Origin: Lunularia cruciata
Taxonomy: Eukaryota > Streptophyta > Marchantiopsida > Lunulariales > Lunulariaceae
Direction: 5' to 3'
Assembly (NCBI GenBank): GCA_948567375.1
Contig: OX419755.1
Coordinates: 69,506,944-69,570,943 of the forward strand
Length of the DNA stretch: 64,000 nt
In this document: in pieces, positions 22,298-33,939 of the stretch
How the letters are laid out: the number at the start of each line of letters is the position of its first letter
Numbering within the stretch: position 1 is the first letter of the stretch
Notes under the pieces: generated by a model
Database searches by the model: none
The model's input: the letters and a program-made list of their open reading frames with translations, nothing else
Told to the model about the DNA's origin: nothing
Program-made: the position numbers and the translations under genes

Positions 22298-24201
22298 TGT
22301 GACAACCCGGCAAATATCACTTTTGCAATAATTGGGTAAGTAAAGTTTGTTCCCGCAGAGATACGAGTCAGAATTGGTCAAATACGAAGTCAAATAGTAA
22401 CATGTAGTTCTTCTTGGTTGCGTCTTTAATCTCTCAGGTAGAAACCACACCCAGAAGAGAGTAACAAGCATTGACTCGCAGTCTTGTCACAAATTCACAC
22501 TCCTTAATCACAACTCCATTAAATCTTTCCAAACAATCTTGATTGTGATGATTCAGGCTCTCCCAAAAACGGCACTTCACTGCAAAACGACTTCGCCTCA
22601 GAATTGTGTTCCACCTCTCCACTGAAGGCACAACTTCCTTGATCAAAATTGCTTCACATCAACCTCGCACTGCACTCACAAATGCAGAATACTACCAGCA
22701 CTACAATTCCTCTCAGATCTGTCAAGGCATTGCTTTGATTGCACTTCACTTAGGATCAAACACACAGAATGAAGATCAAGGCTATGGAATCTAACATCCA
22801 ACAAACACACTAACTTGCACTTCGAATTTCTCCAAACACTCGCAAACACAAGTACAACGTTGATACTTGGAATCGAGCTCAAGCGACAAGCACTGCTTCA
22901 CAACACTTTGCTTTATCTATTCTCAAAAATTATGAGCAGTGAATAACATTAGACTACAAATGCCACTCTTAAGTAGTGAAGAAATTGATAGTTCTAACAA
23001 CTATACAGTTCTACAACAACTCTTCTAACCTACAGATCCAAAATGACAATGCAACCTTTCATATCTGTCTATTCAAATCTCAAATCGGTTTCTACTCCGA
23101 TCCGATGTCTACTTCTTCTTCTCTATTCAAACCCAAACCCAAAGTAACTTTACTTCCTAATATTCTGTCCTCGGGTTTCACAACTCCCAATTCCTCCACT
23201 AATTCTAACACTTCTCCTTCTTGATCTTCAATTCTTATCATAATTAAGCCTTCTAAATCTCTATCTCCCGGTCCACTCTTCTCTAAGGTGTCAAATGTCA
23301 AATCCAAAGACACCTGCACTCCTATCTCTCTTACTTTGGGTCTAACTACTAACAATTCCTTTACTTATTCTATTGTGTCATCATCAAGAATTATAATTGA
23401 AAGCATGAATACACTATCTACACCTTCAATTTGTAACTCACTTTCCCCTAATCACTCATGTAACTGACCCAAAGACACTTACTGTCTGATCCTGCACTTT
23501 GGGTTTATTCACTATTGCTACTTCTCCTTCAATTCATGTTCCATCTTCAATCAGAACTGAAATTGAAGTCATGGGTATCCTAACTATCTTCTTTTCCTAC
23601 TTTAACTTCCTCTGATGCTTCTTGCAAGATTCCCGAAATCACCTTCATTGCACTCCAAGGTCCGACTTCCTTGGATTTAGTCGGTCATCTTAGCCTTGAA
23701 GCGAAGTCTTTAGACCCGAAGTCATGTAAACCCGAAGTCCAAAGTACGAAGTCCGAAGTCACATTGACCCGAAGACACCAAACTACTCTTCACATCTACT
23801 CCCAAAACTTCAAATGCTTGTAACTTCTTCTACAAAACTCCAAACTTTGCGATTTTGGTGGCAACAAAAAGCCCTAAACGAGACGCTTCGAATGAAATAT
23901 AGCATGATTGATTTGGATTTGTGTGCATTGAGATATGCCCCCCGCAAGAATCCTGACCTACAACTTCTATTTCTCCTTTGGGTTTACCCTCCTTCGACGT
24001 CAAATCCGAGTTTTTTTCCTCCTCTAACACGAAGTAAACTTCTTCGTGTTTGATCCAGTCCAAGTCCTTCTTCCTCTAACACAAAGTCAACTCCCTCAAG
24101 CTTGATCAAAATACACATTTCTACTCATTTCTTCTCTATTTGGTTTCAACAAGGCACTTTTTCTTCAAAACTCGTCCAAAATGAAAAATGTGTGTACCAC
24201 A
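22298..24201 (-). mobile_element. D1: shorter copy of the D unit
   Basis: It is bounded by TGTGACAACCCGG on the left and ...GTACCACA on the right (plus strand), with TTTTT on both sides as a five-base target duplication. On the minus strand it begins TGTGGTACACACATTTTT, matching the start of D2. Its end matches the end of D2 (GTTGTCACA against GTTGTTACA). A minus-strand frame at 23092-23355 (VTLGLGL, KPEDRI) parallels the last coding part of D2 (34500-34900). At 1.9 kb it is about half the length of D2. It is a broken fossil inserted in A1. Confidence 0.8.
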
Positions 24202-24209
24202 TTTTTTTT

Positions 24210-25370
24210 CACCAAGGAATAGATGGTCTACTTCAAAGAGCAATGGGTAAGGAAGAGTTTATCTTACTCATAAAGGAGTTTCATGAAGGTTTAGTGTGTG
24301 GAGGACACTTTGTAAGAAAGGTGATTGCTTTCAAGATTCTAGATATAGGTTACCATTGGAAGGAGATTTCCAAGGCTTGTCTTGATTATTACAAAACTTG
24401 TCATGTTTGTCAAGCTTTTGCTAGAAAGTTTACTTCCACTCCACCACTTAGATCAATTCCATTGTTAAGACCTTTTGAGAAGTGGAGAATTGATTTTGTA
24501 GGTCCTCTCAATAGAACCCCATGGAACAATTAGTACATTGTGGCAGTTATTAATTATCATACTAAGTGGGTTGAGGTTAGACCATTGAGGGACAAGAATG
24601 AAGATGAAGTTGGGATATTTCTTTATGAAAGCATTAATACTAGGTTTGGGTGCTCTTTGGAGTTGGTTTTTGATAGAGTAGGAGAATTTATAGGAAGCAT
24701 CACTACAGCCATGCTATGATATTTCTCTATCACACATAGAGTAAGTACATCCTATAAGCCAAATTCCAATGGCTTGGTAGAGAGAACCAATCAGACCTTG
24801 TGCATGATGTTGGCCAAAGATGCAAAAATGGAGGGCTAAATATCATTGGAACAAGAGGATTCATGCAATTTTGTAGGAGTATAGGACAACCATTAAGACT
24901 TCTACTAGATATTCTCCATTTCAATTGGTATATGGTATTGAGTCTACTTTACCTATTCACTTTGGTCTTCCTACCTTCCAAAGCATTCATAGGAAATTGA
25001 AGAAAATACAAAGAAGTGATGCATAGAGGTCAAGGAAGGATCAACTCATGGAATTGGAAGAGGCAAGAGCAGTTTCTATGGTTTGAGTGGAGCAAATGCA
25101 AAGGAAACAAAAGGAGAGTTATGACAAGAGGCAAGGCAAGAAGAAGGTGGAGCCTTTCAAAGAAGGTGATTAAGTAATATTGTTTGATTCCATTCAATTC
25201 AAGAGAGTCCAAAAGAAGTTTTTGCCTAAGTACTTTGGACCTTTTATAGTGGAGAAGGTGTGGGGCAATTATACCTATGATCTCAAGGAGTTGGGAGGAA
25301 GACACTTTGATAAGATTAACCATGATACGTTGAAGATGTATCATAGAAGGTAGAGAGACCTTCACTTTGA
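24210..25370 (+). pseudogene. A1 integrase
   Basis: The open stretch 24102-24533 contains the zinc-finger side (YYKTCHVCQAFARK) and the start of the catalytic core (FEKWRIDFVGPLNRTP). Downstream DNA to 25370 carries the remaining core and C-terminal similarity, followed by the purine tract and 3' LTR. It is a broken fossil. Confidence 0.8.
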
Positions 25371-25401
25371 GGACAAAGTGAAATGTTAGTTAGAGGGTAA
25401 A

Positions 25402-26092
25402 TGTAACACCCATTTGTGTAGTCATGTGTTATTGTGATATTTAATTTGATAGTATATGTAATTGAAAAAAATTATTTATCTAGAGATAAAGGATGATTCT
25501 ACATTAGTCATGATTAGCTAAAGATAGTCACAACTAAGATAGAGAGGACCTTAATTTAGAGGAAGTAGAAAAGATGAGCACCACTATTTTGGATTCTAGT
25601 GTATTGACTTGATATTATTCCTAGGTATATGGCTTTGAGGAAAGAGTTGAGAACTCTTGGACCTACAACCCTTTTGTTTTGGATTATTCTATAGTCCAAG
25701 GAAAGCCCATGTAAAGGAATCTTTGACTTAGTGGTTAGGTCAAGATAAGACCACATGCTTAGAGAAAATTTCTTATGAGTATGGATATTCCTTTAGCTTT
25801 TTGATTTTATTTGACTTTTAGCCCAATAACTTGAGTTTTCAAGTAATAAGTAACTTTGGTATGTAATTATCTCACAAATATATAAACTAGGGGTGAGGAA
25901 GTACTCATCATCCTTTCATTTGCAACTATCTCTCTCTCTCATTGAGTTCTCTGGTGAGCAATGATTTGAGTCTTGGAGTGGTAGCATTGGAAGAGTATGA
26001 TGGAGTTGGGAGTCTTTGCCTTCTTAGTCCATGTTGCATTACCTTAATAGCCATCAAAGGTTCATTTTAAGTGAGAGACATATTGGCTCATA
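25402..26092 (+). repeat. A1 3' LTR
   Basis: A 691-base LTR preceded by the purine tract GAGGGTAAA (25393-25401). It shares start, TATA region and end with the 5' LTR and with the A copies at 31246, 41634 and 56931. Confidence 0.88.
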
Positions 26093-29000
26093 GTATTTTC
26101 CAAAGAACTAAGGGTAGCTACTTTTTGTATAGCTTATTGTCCTCCCATAATTCTTTAAATGTCAAATCCACCTTTGAGGACCCTAAATCAGCAATGATAT
26201 CAAACTATATTATCCTTAGCAATAAACCAGCCTTTCATCATTTTGCCTCTAGGCCATGTTTCATAGGGCATTGTTTTGGGACATCCAAGTTTTGGGATGA
26301 CAAATTATTGACAATCTCTATAGTGGCCAACATCTTTATTTTTTTTAGGGATGAAGTTGTAGTAAGGAAGCAAGGAATAATTAGGGGCTTGGAATCTATA
26401 GGTATTACTCTATTCTTGTAGGGAATGCCTATCTTTGTTGGGGAATTGTTCTCATTAGTGTTGATTTGCTAGTTCCTCCAAAGTTTCTCAATGAGGAGGT
26501 TCTACATTCCTCTCAGATATCAAGAAGGTTGCATGGGATAGGCATCATGGATGCCCTATCTTCATCCATTGGTATGGGTACATGTGTCTCTATTTTACAC
26601 ACTAGATTTATTTTCTCTTCCAAGCACCTCCAATATTCACTTTGTCTGATCTTAGCTAGCAACTTTGACTCTTTTTTGGATAAAATTTTCCAAGAGCATC
26701 CCTGCTTCCATTTAGGTTTGGATGATGGTAGGTAGCCACAGCTATAATCAACTCAATCAAGGATTTACTACCTCTAATAGACTAATACTATGTATTGGTC
26801 TAGCCTAGGTACCTATTTACAAATTACATCCATGTATGAACTTCTTAAGGCTACAAAAACAAAGATACTAATAGCATGTACAAAATGATGTCTCATTGTA
26901 AGACAACAAAAACAACCATGACTATCCTTGTAAGATGAAGCTCTAGTTGTTGTCCTTGGCATGAGGACCAGGTAGCTTGGGCCCAAATCTCAACCCCCTT
27001 GCAGATATGAACTAGGTCCACAAGTTCCTATCAAGAGCTTTCCACAATTTGTTCAAAGCTAGTTTTAATCTCCCCAAACTTGGTATTAGTGTGGCTCAAG
27101 AGATTTGTAGACAACATTTTGAGTTGCTTGTTTGAGTACATCTTCCTCTCTAGCATGTCAATTGGAGTGCACAAATCCTTTGCCTTTGTTTGTTTGGAGG
27201 TTTGATTGGCCATATGTTCCAACTAGCTAAGTAGTTGGGTGGTTTTATGACCAATAGTTGTGAGAAGCCTTGATCATTTGTTCTCTAGATTGGTTTTTTT
27301 GGCATTAATTTTGTCAATCATCTCCTTACAAATTTTCTTGTCTTGCTCTAACACCTTCTCATGTTGTCATTTAAGGTTGGTAGATAGGTTGGAGATGTAG
27401 AGGTCAGTCAGCTACTTCAGGTTGTTGTATTTGGTCTCAATTGCCATCACTTCTACTTGGTCCATTTCAATTTTTCTTCATAGCATTGTTAATTTGTCTT
27501 CCCAATTGTGTATCTCCTCTTTGTGTTGAGTTTGTTGGTGGAAGACCTTTAGGCTATAGTTGTCAACCTCCTTCTTGAATCCTTAGATTGGCTTTTCATA
27601 CTCCTCTTACCATTTTTGTTCCTCCCTCTAGGACTCCTCTAGCCATCCCTCACTATCCTTGTCCTTCTCATTTGTCTTGGATTGAAATAGGTGATGTAAG
27701 TGGCGGATGCAAGCCATTGGTTCCTTTATCTTTGGATCCAATTTTTGGTATATTGGTAGAAGTTCTTCTAATGTTTTCATTAGTGGCATCACAATATGAA
27801 TAATGTTGGCCACCATTAGCCAAGGCATAGAATCATCATCCTTGCTTAATTGTCTTCATAGGGCCTTCTTTGTTTTGGGCATGGGATTCTTGTCACAATA
27901 TGGAATGATCACCTCTTTTATTTGTGAGTTAGTGTTGCTTCTTTGTTCTTGCTTGCCTTGTTGTTGTGGGTAGGAGGTGTTGCATCAGCAATCACATCAT
28001 CTCTATACACCTATCCTTCATTATTGGGGAGAGTAGGGGTTGTCTCAAGAGTTTTGTTGGACTTTGGCATGATGTCCTTGGCTCATTGTTATTAGTGCAC
28101 TTGACAAAATCTGCCATTGGGCAAGTCTATTTTGATCTCTATTTTGTTTTGTAATGTGAAGATTCTCCCTTGTTAAGAACCAAAGTGAAAAGAAGAGCCA
28201 AGATTGGAGGGATGGATTCTATAGTTGGAATCTTCTCCTTATCTATGGGAAACACTCCATTCTTTTTAAGCAAGGGCAATGATTGTACCTTGTTTTTTGG
28301 TCCTCACTTCCCTTTGTTTACTGCAATGCTGAAATTCATTTGAAAGACTCCTTGCTTCCCAACTTTGTGCTCTAAGTAGGTGCAACATCTAGTTTATTAG
28401 CCATCCTTGTCCTTGTGGTGGACATTCCTTCCAAGTTGACTTGTACAACGTGGTTTTACTCTTACTGTTCTTTGACAAAGGCTCTAGCTTCTATGGTTTT
28501 TTTGTTTCTTGGAGGCTTGAACTTTTGCACATGCCCTTGGAGTCTTTCATCAAATTGTAATGGAGTTATATGTCTCTAACATCCACACAAACTTCTTAGT
28601 TTGGACATACTTTTTGTCCACCTCGTGATATTTGGTGATCTCCTTAGGCAAGTCTAGGTCTATGCTAAAGTAGGCTAGATGATGAAGGTGGGACAATGAA
28701 TTCTCCTTCTCCTTGTCTATCAAGAGGTTCATGCTGATGTAGAAATGAACAATGAAGGAGGCCACAATAGTAATGGAACCTTCCACCATGTCCTCTAGTA
28801 GTTTGATGATTTGCTCAAAAAACATATTGGCCCAACTAATCAGCTTCTACTCATGTAGAAGGTAGAAGAAGATAACTTGGTTTTGATTCATATAGTTTGT
28901 TTGCTTCAAATGAAGCAACCGCATTATTGTTTCATGATAGTTTGATGAGAAAAGTCCTTCATATCTTTGATCTTATCCACATTTGTGGATTTCCTTCCAC

Positions 29001-29130
29001 CAAACATGTAATCAATTCTTTGCTTTAATTGTTTGTTGGGTGGCCATGTCGGGTATCTATATGAATTTCCCCAAATGGCCAGAAATCTACACCCAACACC
29101 AGTGATCCTCCATCCTCATCATGGGGCATC
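26093..29130 (-). pseudogene. Element E gag-like coding region, related to the D2 protein
   Basis: Minus-strand fragments include SWANMFFEQIIKLLED and IVASFIVHFYISMNLL (28550-28870). They parallel INWASCFYGR and IVPFVAHFYLGLNLL in the D2 protein. Further along are helical, Lys/Glu-rich frames (27031-27222, 27628-27828) that suggest coiled coil, as in D2. The block resembles, from memory, the putative plant transposon protein domain found as an extra frame in some plant gypsy elements, but this is not verified. It is broken in many places. Bases 26093-26700 show nothing further. Confidence 0.5.
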
Positions 29131-29429
29131 CTCGTAATGACTCCCCATTAAGACTCTTGGCATTATTGCAAATTTCTTGTTATATGCCCCCTCCCTCCTC
29201 CTTTTCAACGAGATCTCAATCCCACAGCAAGAAGTACATCTTCCTTTTCTTGATGTAGTTGGTATAACAATACAATCCCTACTTTGAAATCTAAAGAGGC
29301 TTGCTCAAGATTTCTACCACCTTGCCTCTTTTCAATTTCATTCCCCTTTTTGGAGTTTTCCCCTCATGATTGAATATTTGAATTCTCTTGACATTGCAAT
29401 TCCCACTCCATTCTAGAGTTTTTTGTCTT

Positions 29430-30119
29430 TAGCTCTTGATAATTTGACAAAATTTAGCACTTTGAGCTAGAAATTGCTTGTGGAATGTCGCAATAGGTGT
29501 TAATCATGAAGAGAGAAATGCAAGAAGTGAAAGTGAAAAAAGTGAAAAAGTGAAAATTGAAATCTCAAAAATATTTGACTCATGGGATGGAGTTGGTCTT
29601 TTTATAGCCGCAAAGGGTTGAGTTTGTCCTTCTTCCATTGTGGAAATTGGTGAAAGTTCATGATTTTCCATCATACACATGAGCTTAGGTATGAAATGGC
29701 TGCCAAAAATTCTTTGGCAACATATGCATCTTTTTGTGTGATCTTGAAATAGTAGCAAAAATTGGCAAAGTTTTTTATTTGTTAGAAAGTTATTGTGGCT
29801 TTATTATCCCAAATAATTTTGTGAAGTTTGGGTTTCTTTATAGGGAGTTGTTTGTTTTGTTGGGACAAGCCTATTTATAAGCCCTTTGAAACCTAAAAAA
29901 GGTATATCTACAGAATAGGTCTGGTTTAGTTCTTCTTGGGTAGCCATGGAAGCACATTTTGTTGAGGCATCCTGTACCTCCATATTATGAATTTATGACT
30001 ACATGTGAATCATCACTTCCTACAAAAAATACTTCTTGATGTTTGAATTGGACTATTTACATGAAGAGAAACAATAAAAAGCAACAAAATTAGGCCTCAA
30101 AATGAAACCAGTCATGATA
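29430..30119 (-). repeat. Element E 5' terminal region (LTR-like)
   Basis: Parallels the E 3' LTR at 14400-15055, including the minus-strand start (TATCATGACTGG) and a TATA box (CTATAAAAAG, about 29598-29607). Its inner boundary is unclear: similarity to the 3' copy fades left of 29430, where the gag-like region soon begins. Confidence 0.6.
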
Positions 30120-31245
30120 GTCTCATAGTCAATGGTAAGGTTCCAATAGACTCCAAAATCCAACAATGATCTAACCCCATGATAGATAATGGGTGTAGTT
30201 GTGGTGTAGGTGCATTAAATGATACTTTAACTTGGTCATAAACCACATACTTGGCAAGAAATTGGTATACATTGGTTTTTATACCATGCCACCAATAATG
30301 ACTCTAGAGTAAGCTATATGTATGATTTACTCCAAAATGTCCTAGCTTCTCATAAGCATGATGTACAAATTGTGGTTTTTGAGATGGAAGTGGTATTACT
30401 TGCACTATATCATCCTCCCATTTTTACACAAAGAAGGTGTGTGCCCTCCAATCTAAACCACTTGGCTTGTTGAAGAACATGGTCTCTCTCCTTGCCACCA
30501 ACTATGCCACCCATAACACCAATGCAAAGATAATCTTATCACTTAAACATCATCATGAATGTCTTGCTGACTTGTATTAATCTTTCCAACATCTGAATCT
30601 GTGACCTAAACAACTCCACTTGTATGTGTTGAGAGAGATATCATCAAAGCCTCAAAAGATATACATAGAAAAGAAGATGCATGCCAACCTAGCACCATCT
30701 CCTCATCTATCTCACCATGCAACCATGCTCCAATTTGATCCTACTAGTTAGGACATGGGTTTCTACTTAGTCCATCTGCATCACAATTCACCACTCTAGA
30801 TCTATGAATAACCACAAAATCAAACTTTTGTAAAACCATAGCCTATCATGCAAGCTTCCTTGAATGATTTTCGGACTCCATCAACCACTTCAATGGTTGA
30901 TGATCAATGATGAGGTTACCAAATAGATAACATTGGAAATGTGCTACTGCCCACACTATTATCAAGCACTCTCTCTCATATGAACTATATTTCACTTCCA
31001 CTAAATTGTTGGAGCAACTAGCATAGGCCACCATAAACTCCTTCCCCTCATCAGCTTGTTGGGTGAGCATTGCTCTAAGCTCCAACATACTCCAGTCAAT
31101 ATGAACCTAGGATGGTCATCCTCTGATTGGTCTCTTGAGAATAATGGCACATGGCAACCTCTCCTTGAGCTCTATAAAGCTTTCTCTTGCTTATCTATCC
31201 ACCACCATTCCTTTGTAAGCTTGGTTTTTAGCATCTATTGGTGCA
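30120..31245 (-). pseudogene. Element G: RNase H and integrase zinc finger
   Basis: Minus-strand 30846-31088 reads AMLTQQADEGKEFMVAYAS, YSSYERECLIIVWAVAHF and DHQPLKWLMES, a Ty3/gypsy RNase H. At 30130-30370 the HHCC finger of integrase follows (HAYEKLGHFGV, SFNAPTPQLHPL). The integrase core is at 13560-14030, beyond element E. The reverse transcriptase preceding this RNase H lies at 55304-55733, beyond element A3. It is a broken fossil. Confidence 0.8.
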
Positions 31246-32262
31246 TGTAACCTCTATAAGGATATTAAGTTTGGTATTGCAAATAATGGAGAAACATTAT
31301 CTATGTAGAGTTTGGCTAAGCTTCTACATTATTCATGATTATCTAGAGTTAGTCATAGCTAAGATAAAAGCAACCTTATTCTAGAAGAAGATAAAAGAGT
31401 GAGTACCACTATTTTATCCTCTAGTGAATTGATTTGGTATTATTCTTAGTTATTTGACCTTGAGGAGAGAGTTTAGAACTCTTGGGCTCACAAGCCTTGT
31501 TGGTGTAGAATTTTCCATAGTCCAAGGATAACTGATGTGAATAAATCCTTGACTTAGTTGGTATGTTAAGATAAGACTACCTACTCATGAGATTATTCTC
31601 ATATACTTACGTATTCATTTAGACTTTTTGACTTTATTTGACTTTTAGCCTAATAACTTGAGTTACTCTAGTAATTGGTAAATTTGTTGTGTAAATTTTT
31701 CACAAGTATATAAGCTAGGGGTGGGGAGGTACTTATCATCCTTTCATTTGTAACTATCTTTCTCTCATTGAGTTCTCTACTGAGCAATGTCTTGAAACTT
31801 GGAGGTGCCTTGGAGTTCTAGCCTTGGAGGAGTGTAGTGGAGTTAGGGTTCCTTTCCTTCTTAGTCCATGGTGTGCTGTGGTGCCCACATTTTTTGTTTT
31901 TTTCAAAATAGAGAAGAAGAACTGTATAGAGATGTCGGATTGCGCCTATATGGCCAAAGAAGGCAAAGAAAAGAGTCTTCGGGATGAGACCCGAGGTAAA
32001 GTGACTTTGGGTCATAAGGTGAAGTACTCGGAAATGCCCTGTCAGCATACAACCCAAAGTAAGGAATCTTTGTATCAAGGGGAGCTCAACCCGAGGCAAA
32101 GACACTATAACAACCTTTCATCGGGGCGAGAAATTCAAGAAGGGACTGTTCAAAACCGGCGATCCATACGCATGAAGTATAATTGACAATGACAGGCGCA
32201 TGCAAGAGGTGTGATTTCTCGGTAGAAATTCAAAATGAAGAGAGACAAAGAAAGCACGACTC

Positions 32263-32270
32263 TATAAAAA
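32263..32270 (+). promoter_or_regulatory. D2 internal TATA box
   Basis: TATAAAAA, 20 bases before the start codon of the D2 frame. Such closeness implies a very short leader, or that the real start is a later Met. Element E has an equivalent TATA upstream of its related frame. Confidence 0.5.
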
Positions 32271-32289
32271 TTGGGCTAACAACGAAGCA

Positions 32290-33720
32290 ATGTCAAGCAA
32301 TTTTTCTTCACTATTGAGAAGTCGTCCTATAGGTGATCGTGGGAAGGGAAGTAGAGTTGAAGATGCGCTAGTGTGTAGAGGAGAATTTGAGAGAGTGAAA
32401 TCGAGAGACAGTGAGAAAGCAAGAGAGATGGGAGGAGGAAAGAAGAACTCCAAATTCATAGTGAGAAATCATGCAATTCGGAGGTTAGATGTGATCGCAA
32501 GAATCGAAGTCTTGAGCCAACTTTGGATCACTTTCTTGGCATGGAACTGGAATGTCAGTTTTCCAAGTTTCATGATAGAGATAATCGAGAGCAAGTGTCT
32601 CAATGGCCCCAAGGAAGAAGGGAAGAGAGGAAATCCGGCTCGCTGGACAGAGTCAGATTGGAGATTAGTGCTCAAGAGAGAGGCAGGCGCAGAGCAGGGT
32701 ACCACCTTCTTGGGTAAGGGAGAAGTAGCAGAAGAAACTCAAGAAGTGAGAGATGCTTTCTCTTTGAAGAGAACAAAGAATGGGTATAAGGTTGAGAGTT
32801 ACAAGGATCTAGTGAAGAGAGGGATTGTGAGTGCTCTCATGGCAATCCTGAAGCCGGAGAGAATGACTTATGTGATGAAACACCAAGCGGTGTTCTTCCA
32901 TAAGCTGTTTGCAGGAGAACCTATTAATTGGGCAAGCTGCTTCTATGGGAGGACGAGACAGAGGGTGTGGAATTTGCAGGATAAGTTGCCTCCACACTAC
33001 ATCGTGCCATTTGTAGCACATTTCTACCTTGGGTTGAATTTGCTCAATTCGGCGGAGCAAAATAGAATAGTGTCTCACTTCCATCCTGACTTGAGAAGAG
33101 AAGTCGACATGGAGGAACAACAGTACATTCTTCAAATCCGGAGCACGGATGAGTACTATGCGAAGACGGGTAAGAGTGTGGAGATAGAAGCAAGTACTCC
33201 AAAGTTGAAGAAGCGGAATCGGCAAGGAGAAGCCAAAGATAAAACAAGACCTTGGAAGACTAGGAGAGGAAACCCGAGGAGAGGCATGGTGGTAATCACG
33301 TCAAAAGACGAAGACTCGGAAGGCAAAGCTGAGTGCAAGTCTAAAGACTCAAAACGTGAGGAAGAACCAAAGCTCACGCTGCAAAGTGGAGATACAAGTA
33401 GCGATAGTGATGAAGGTGGAGAGATGACGTTGGTACTAGCTGCTGCTGCTGAAGAAGAAGAAGAAGAAGTTTGGGTAGAGCTTGAAGAAGAAGATATTGC
33501 AAAGTTGGAGGACAAGATACCTAATCCTGAGGAGAAGAAGTCTATGATTCAGAGGGAAGTTTGTTCAAGACGCAAGGCAAAGTGTGAAGCGGGTCCGAGT
33601 AAGGTGAAAGAAGAAGCAAATGCTAGCTCAAGAAGTGAGGCGTCGATTCTGATACAAAGACTACAGAGAAAGAGGCGAGTATCGGTTGAAGAAGAAGTAA
33701 GAAAGGAGATTGCTACGTAG
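32290..33720 (+). CDS. D2 element protein, plant-transposon-protein-like, 476 aa
   Basis: The longest open frame in the window. Residues 1-75 are basic and low in structure. About 100-290 look globular, with FFHKLFAGEPINWASCFYGR and PPHYIVPFVAHFYLGLNLLN, which resemble the fragments in element E and, from memory, the putative plant transposon protein domain found in some plant gypsy elements. About 300-345 are very basic (nuclear or nucleic-acid-binding character). About 365-430 are strongly acidic with a Glu run, and the C-terminus is again charged and helical. No gag zinc knuckle, protease or polymerase motif is present. The frame looks whole, on an element otherwise treated as a fossil. 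Function is unknown: it may be a gag-like structural or regulatory protein. Confidence 0.55.
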   Translation: MSSNFSSLLRSRPIGDRGKGSRVEDALVCRGEFERVKSRDSEKAREMGGGKKNSKFIVRNHAIRRLDVIARIEVLSQLWITFLAWNWNVSFPSFMIEIIESKCLNGPKEEGKRGNPARWTESDWRLVLKREAGAEQGTTFLGKGEVAEETQEVRDAFSLKRTKNGYKVESYKDLVKRGIVSALMAILKPERMTYVMKHQAVFFHKLFAGEPINWASCFYGRTRQRVWNLQDKLPPHYIVPFVAHFYLGLNLLNSAEQNRIVSHFHPDLRREVDMEEQQYILQIRSTDEYYAKTGKSVEIEASTPKLKKRNRQGEAKDKTRPWKTRRGNPRRGMVVITSKDEDSEGKAECKSKDSKREEEPKLTLQSGDTSSDSDEGGEMTLVLAAAAEEEEEEVWVELEEEDIAKLEDKIPNPEEKKSMIQREVCSRRKAKCEAGPSKVKEEANASSRSEASILIQRLQRKRRVSVEEEVRKEIAT

Positions 33721-33939
33721 GAGGAAGTAGTTACGAGCAATGGAGTGGAGTACCTGCAGGAGATCGTGTGTCCCTTGTTGGTGAAGTTGGAGCACAAGAA
33801 GAAGGAGATGCAGTCGACATGTCCGAAGATGAAGATTGTCTTGTAGGTATTAGCAAGATTCGAAGAAGAGAACTCGGAGTCAAAGAAGAGTATAACCCGA
33901 GGTGAGGAGGAAAGGGAAGTACTACGAAGGGAGGCAATA

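Larger units (their letters stand above)
16407..26092 (+). mobile_element. Element A1: Ty3/gypsy (Tat/Athila-like) LTR element, holding D1
   Basis: 5' LTR 16407-17109 and 3' LTR 25402-26092 align throughout (TGTAACACCCATTTGTG start, GGCTCA(C/T)A end, TATATAAACTAGGGGTGAGG promoter). The primer site right after the 5' LTR (TTTTTGGTTCCATTGTTGGC) resembles the Athila/Tat type. A purine tract (GAGGGTAAA) precedes the 3' LTR. Domains in order: gag with two zinc knuckles, protease, reverse transcriptase, RNase H, then integrase, with D1 inserted just before the integrase. It lies within element E. It is broken in many places, of middle age in the nest. Confidence 0.9.
14036..30119 (-). mobile_element. 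Element E: Ty3/gypsy-type LTR element inserted in G, holding A1
   Basis: Minus-strand element. Its terminal regions at 14036-15055 (3' side) and from 30119 leftward (5' side) share sequence over about 650 bases, start TGTCATGAC / TATCATGAC, and each have a TATA box (TATAAAAA type). A purine tract (AGGAAGAGATA) sits just outside the 3' LTR at about 15056-15066. Flanking five-base sequences GACTC (left) and GTCTC (right) are a near-matching target duplication, and both sides continue the same G integrase. The interior holds a gag-like frame (26700-29100), A1, and an integrase (15470-16072). It is broken in many places and old. Confidence 0.65.

Noticed and set aside
16073-26092. A1 inserted into an older solo LTR of its own family
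   Set aside because: The rest of such an LTR should follow A1's right end at 26092, but unrelated element E sequence follows.
33156-33515. Serine-rich minus-strand open frame of 119 codons
   Set aside because: It is the mirror of the Glu-rich part of the D2 frame on the opposite strand; Glu codons read backwards give Ser.
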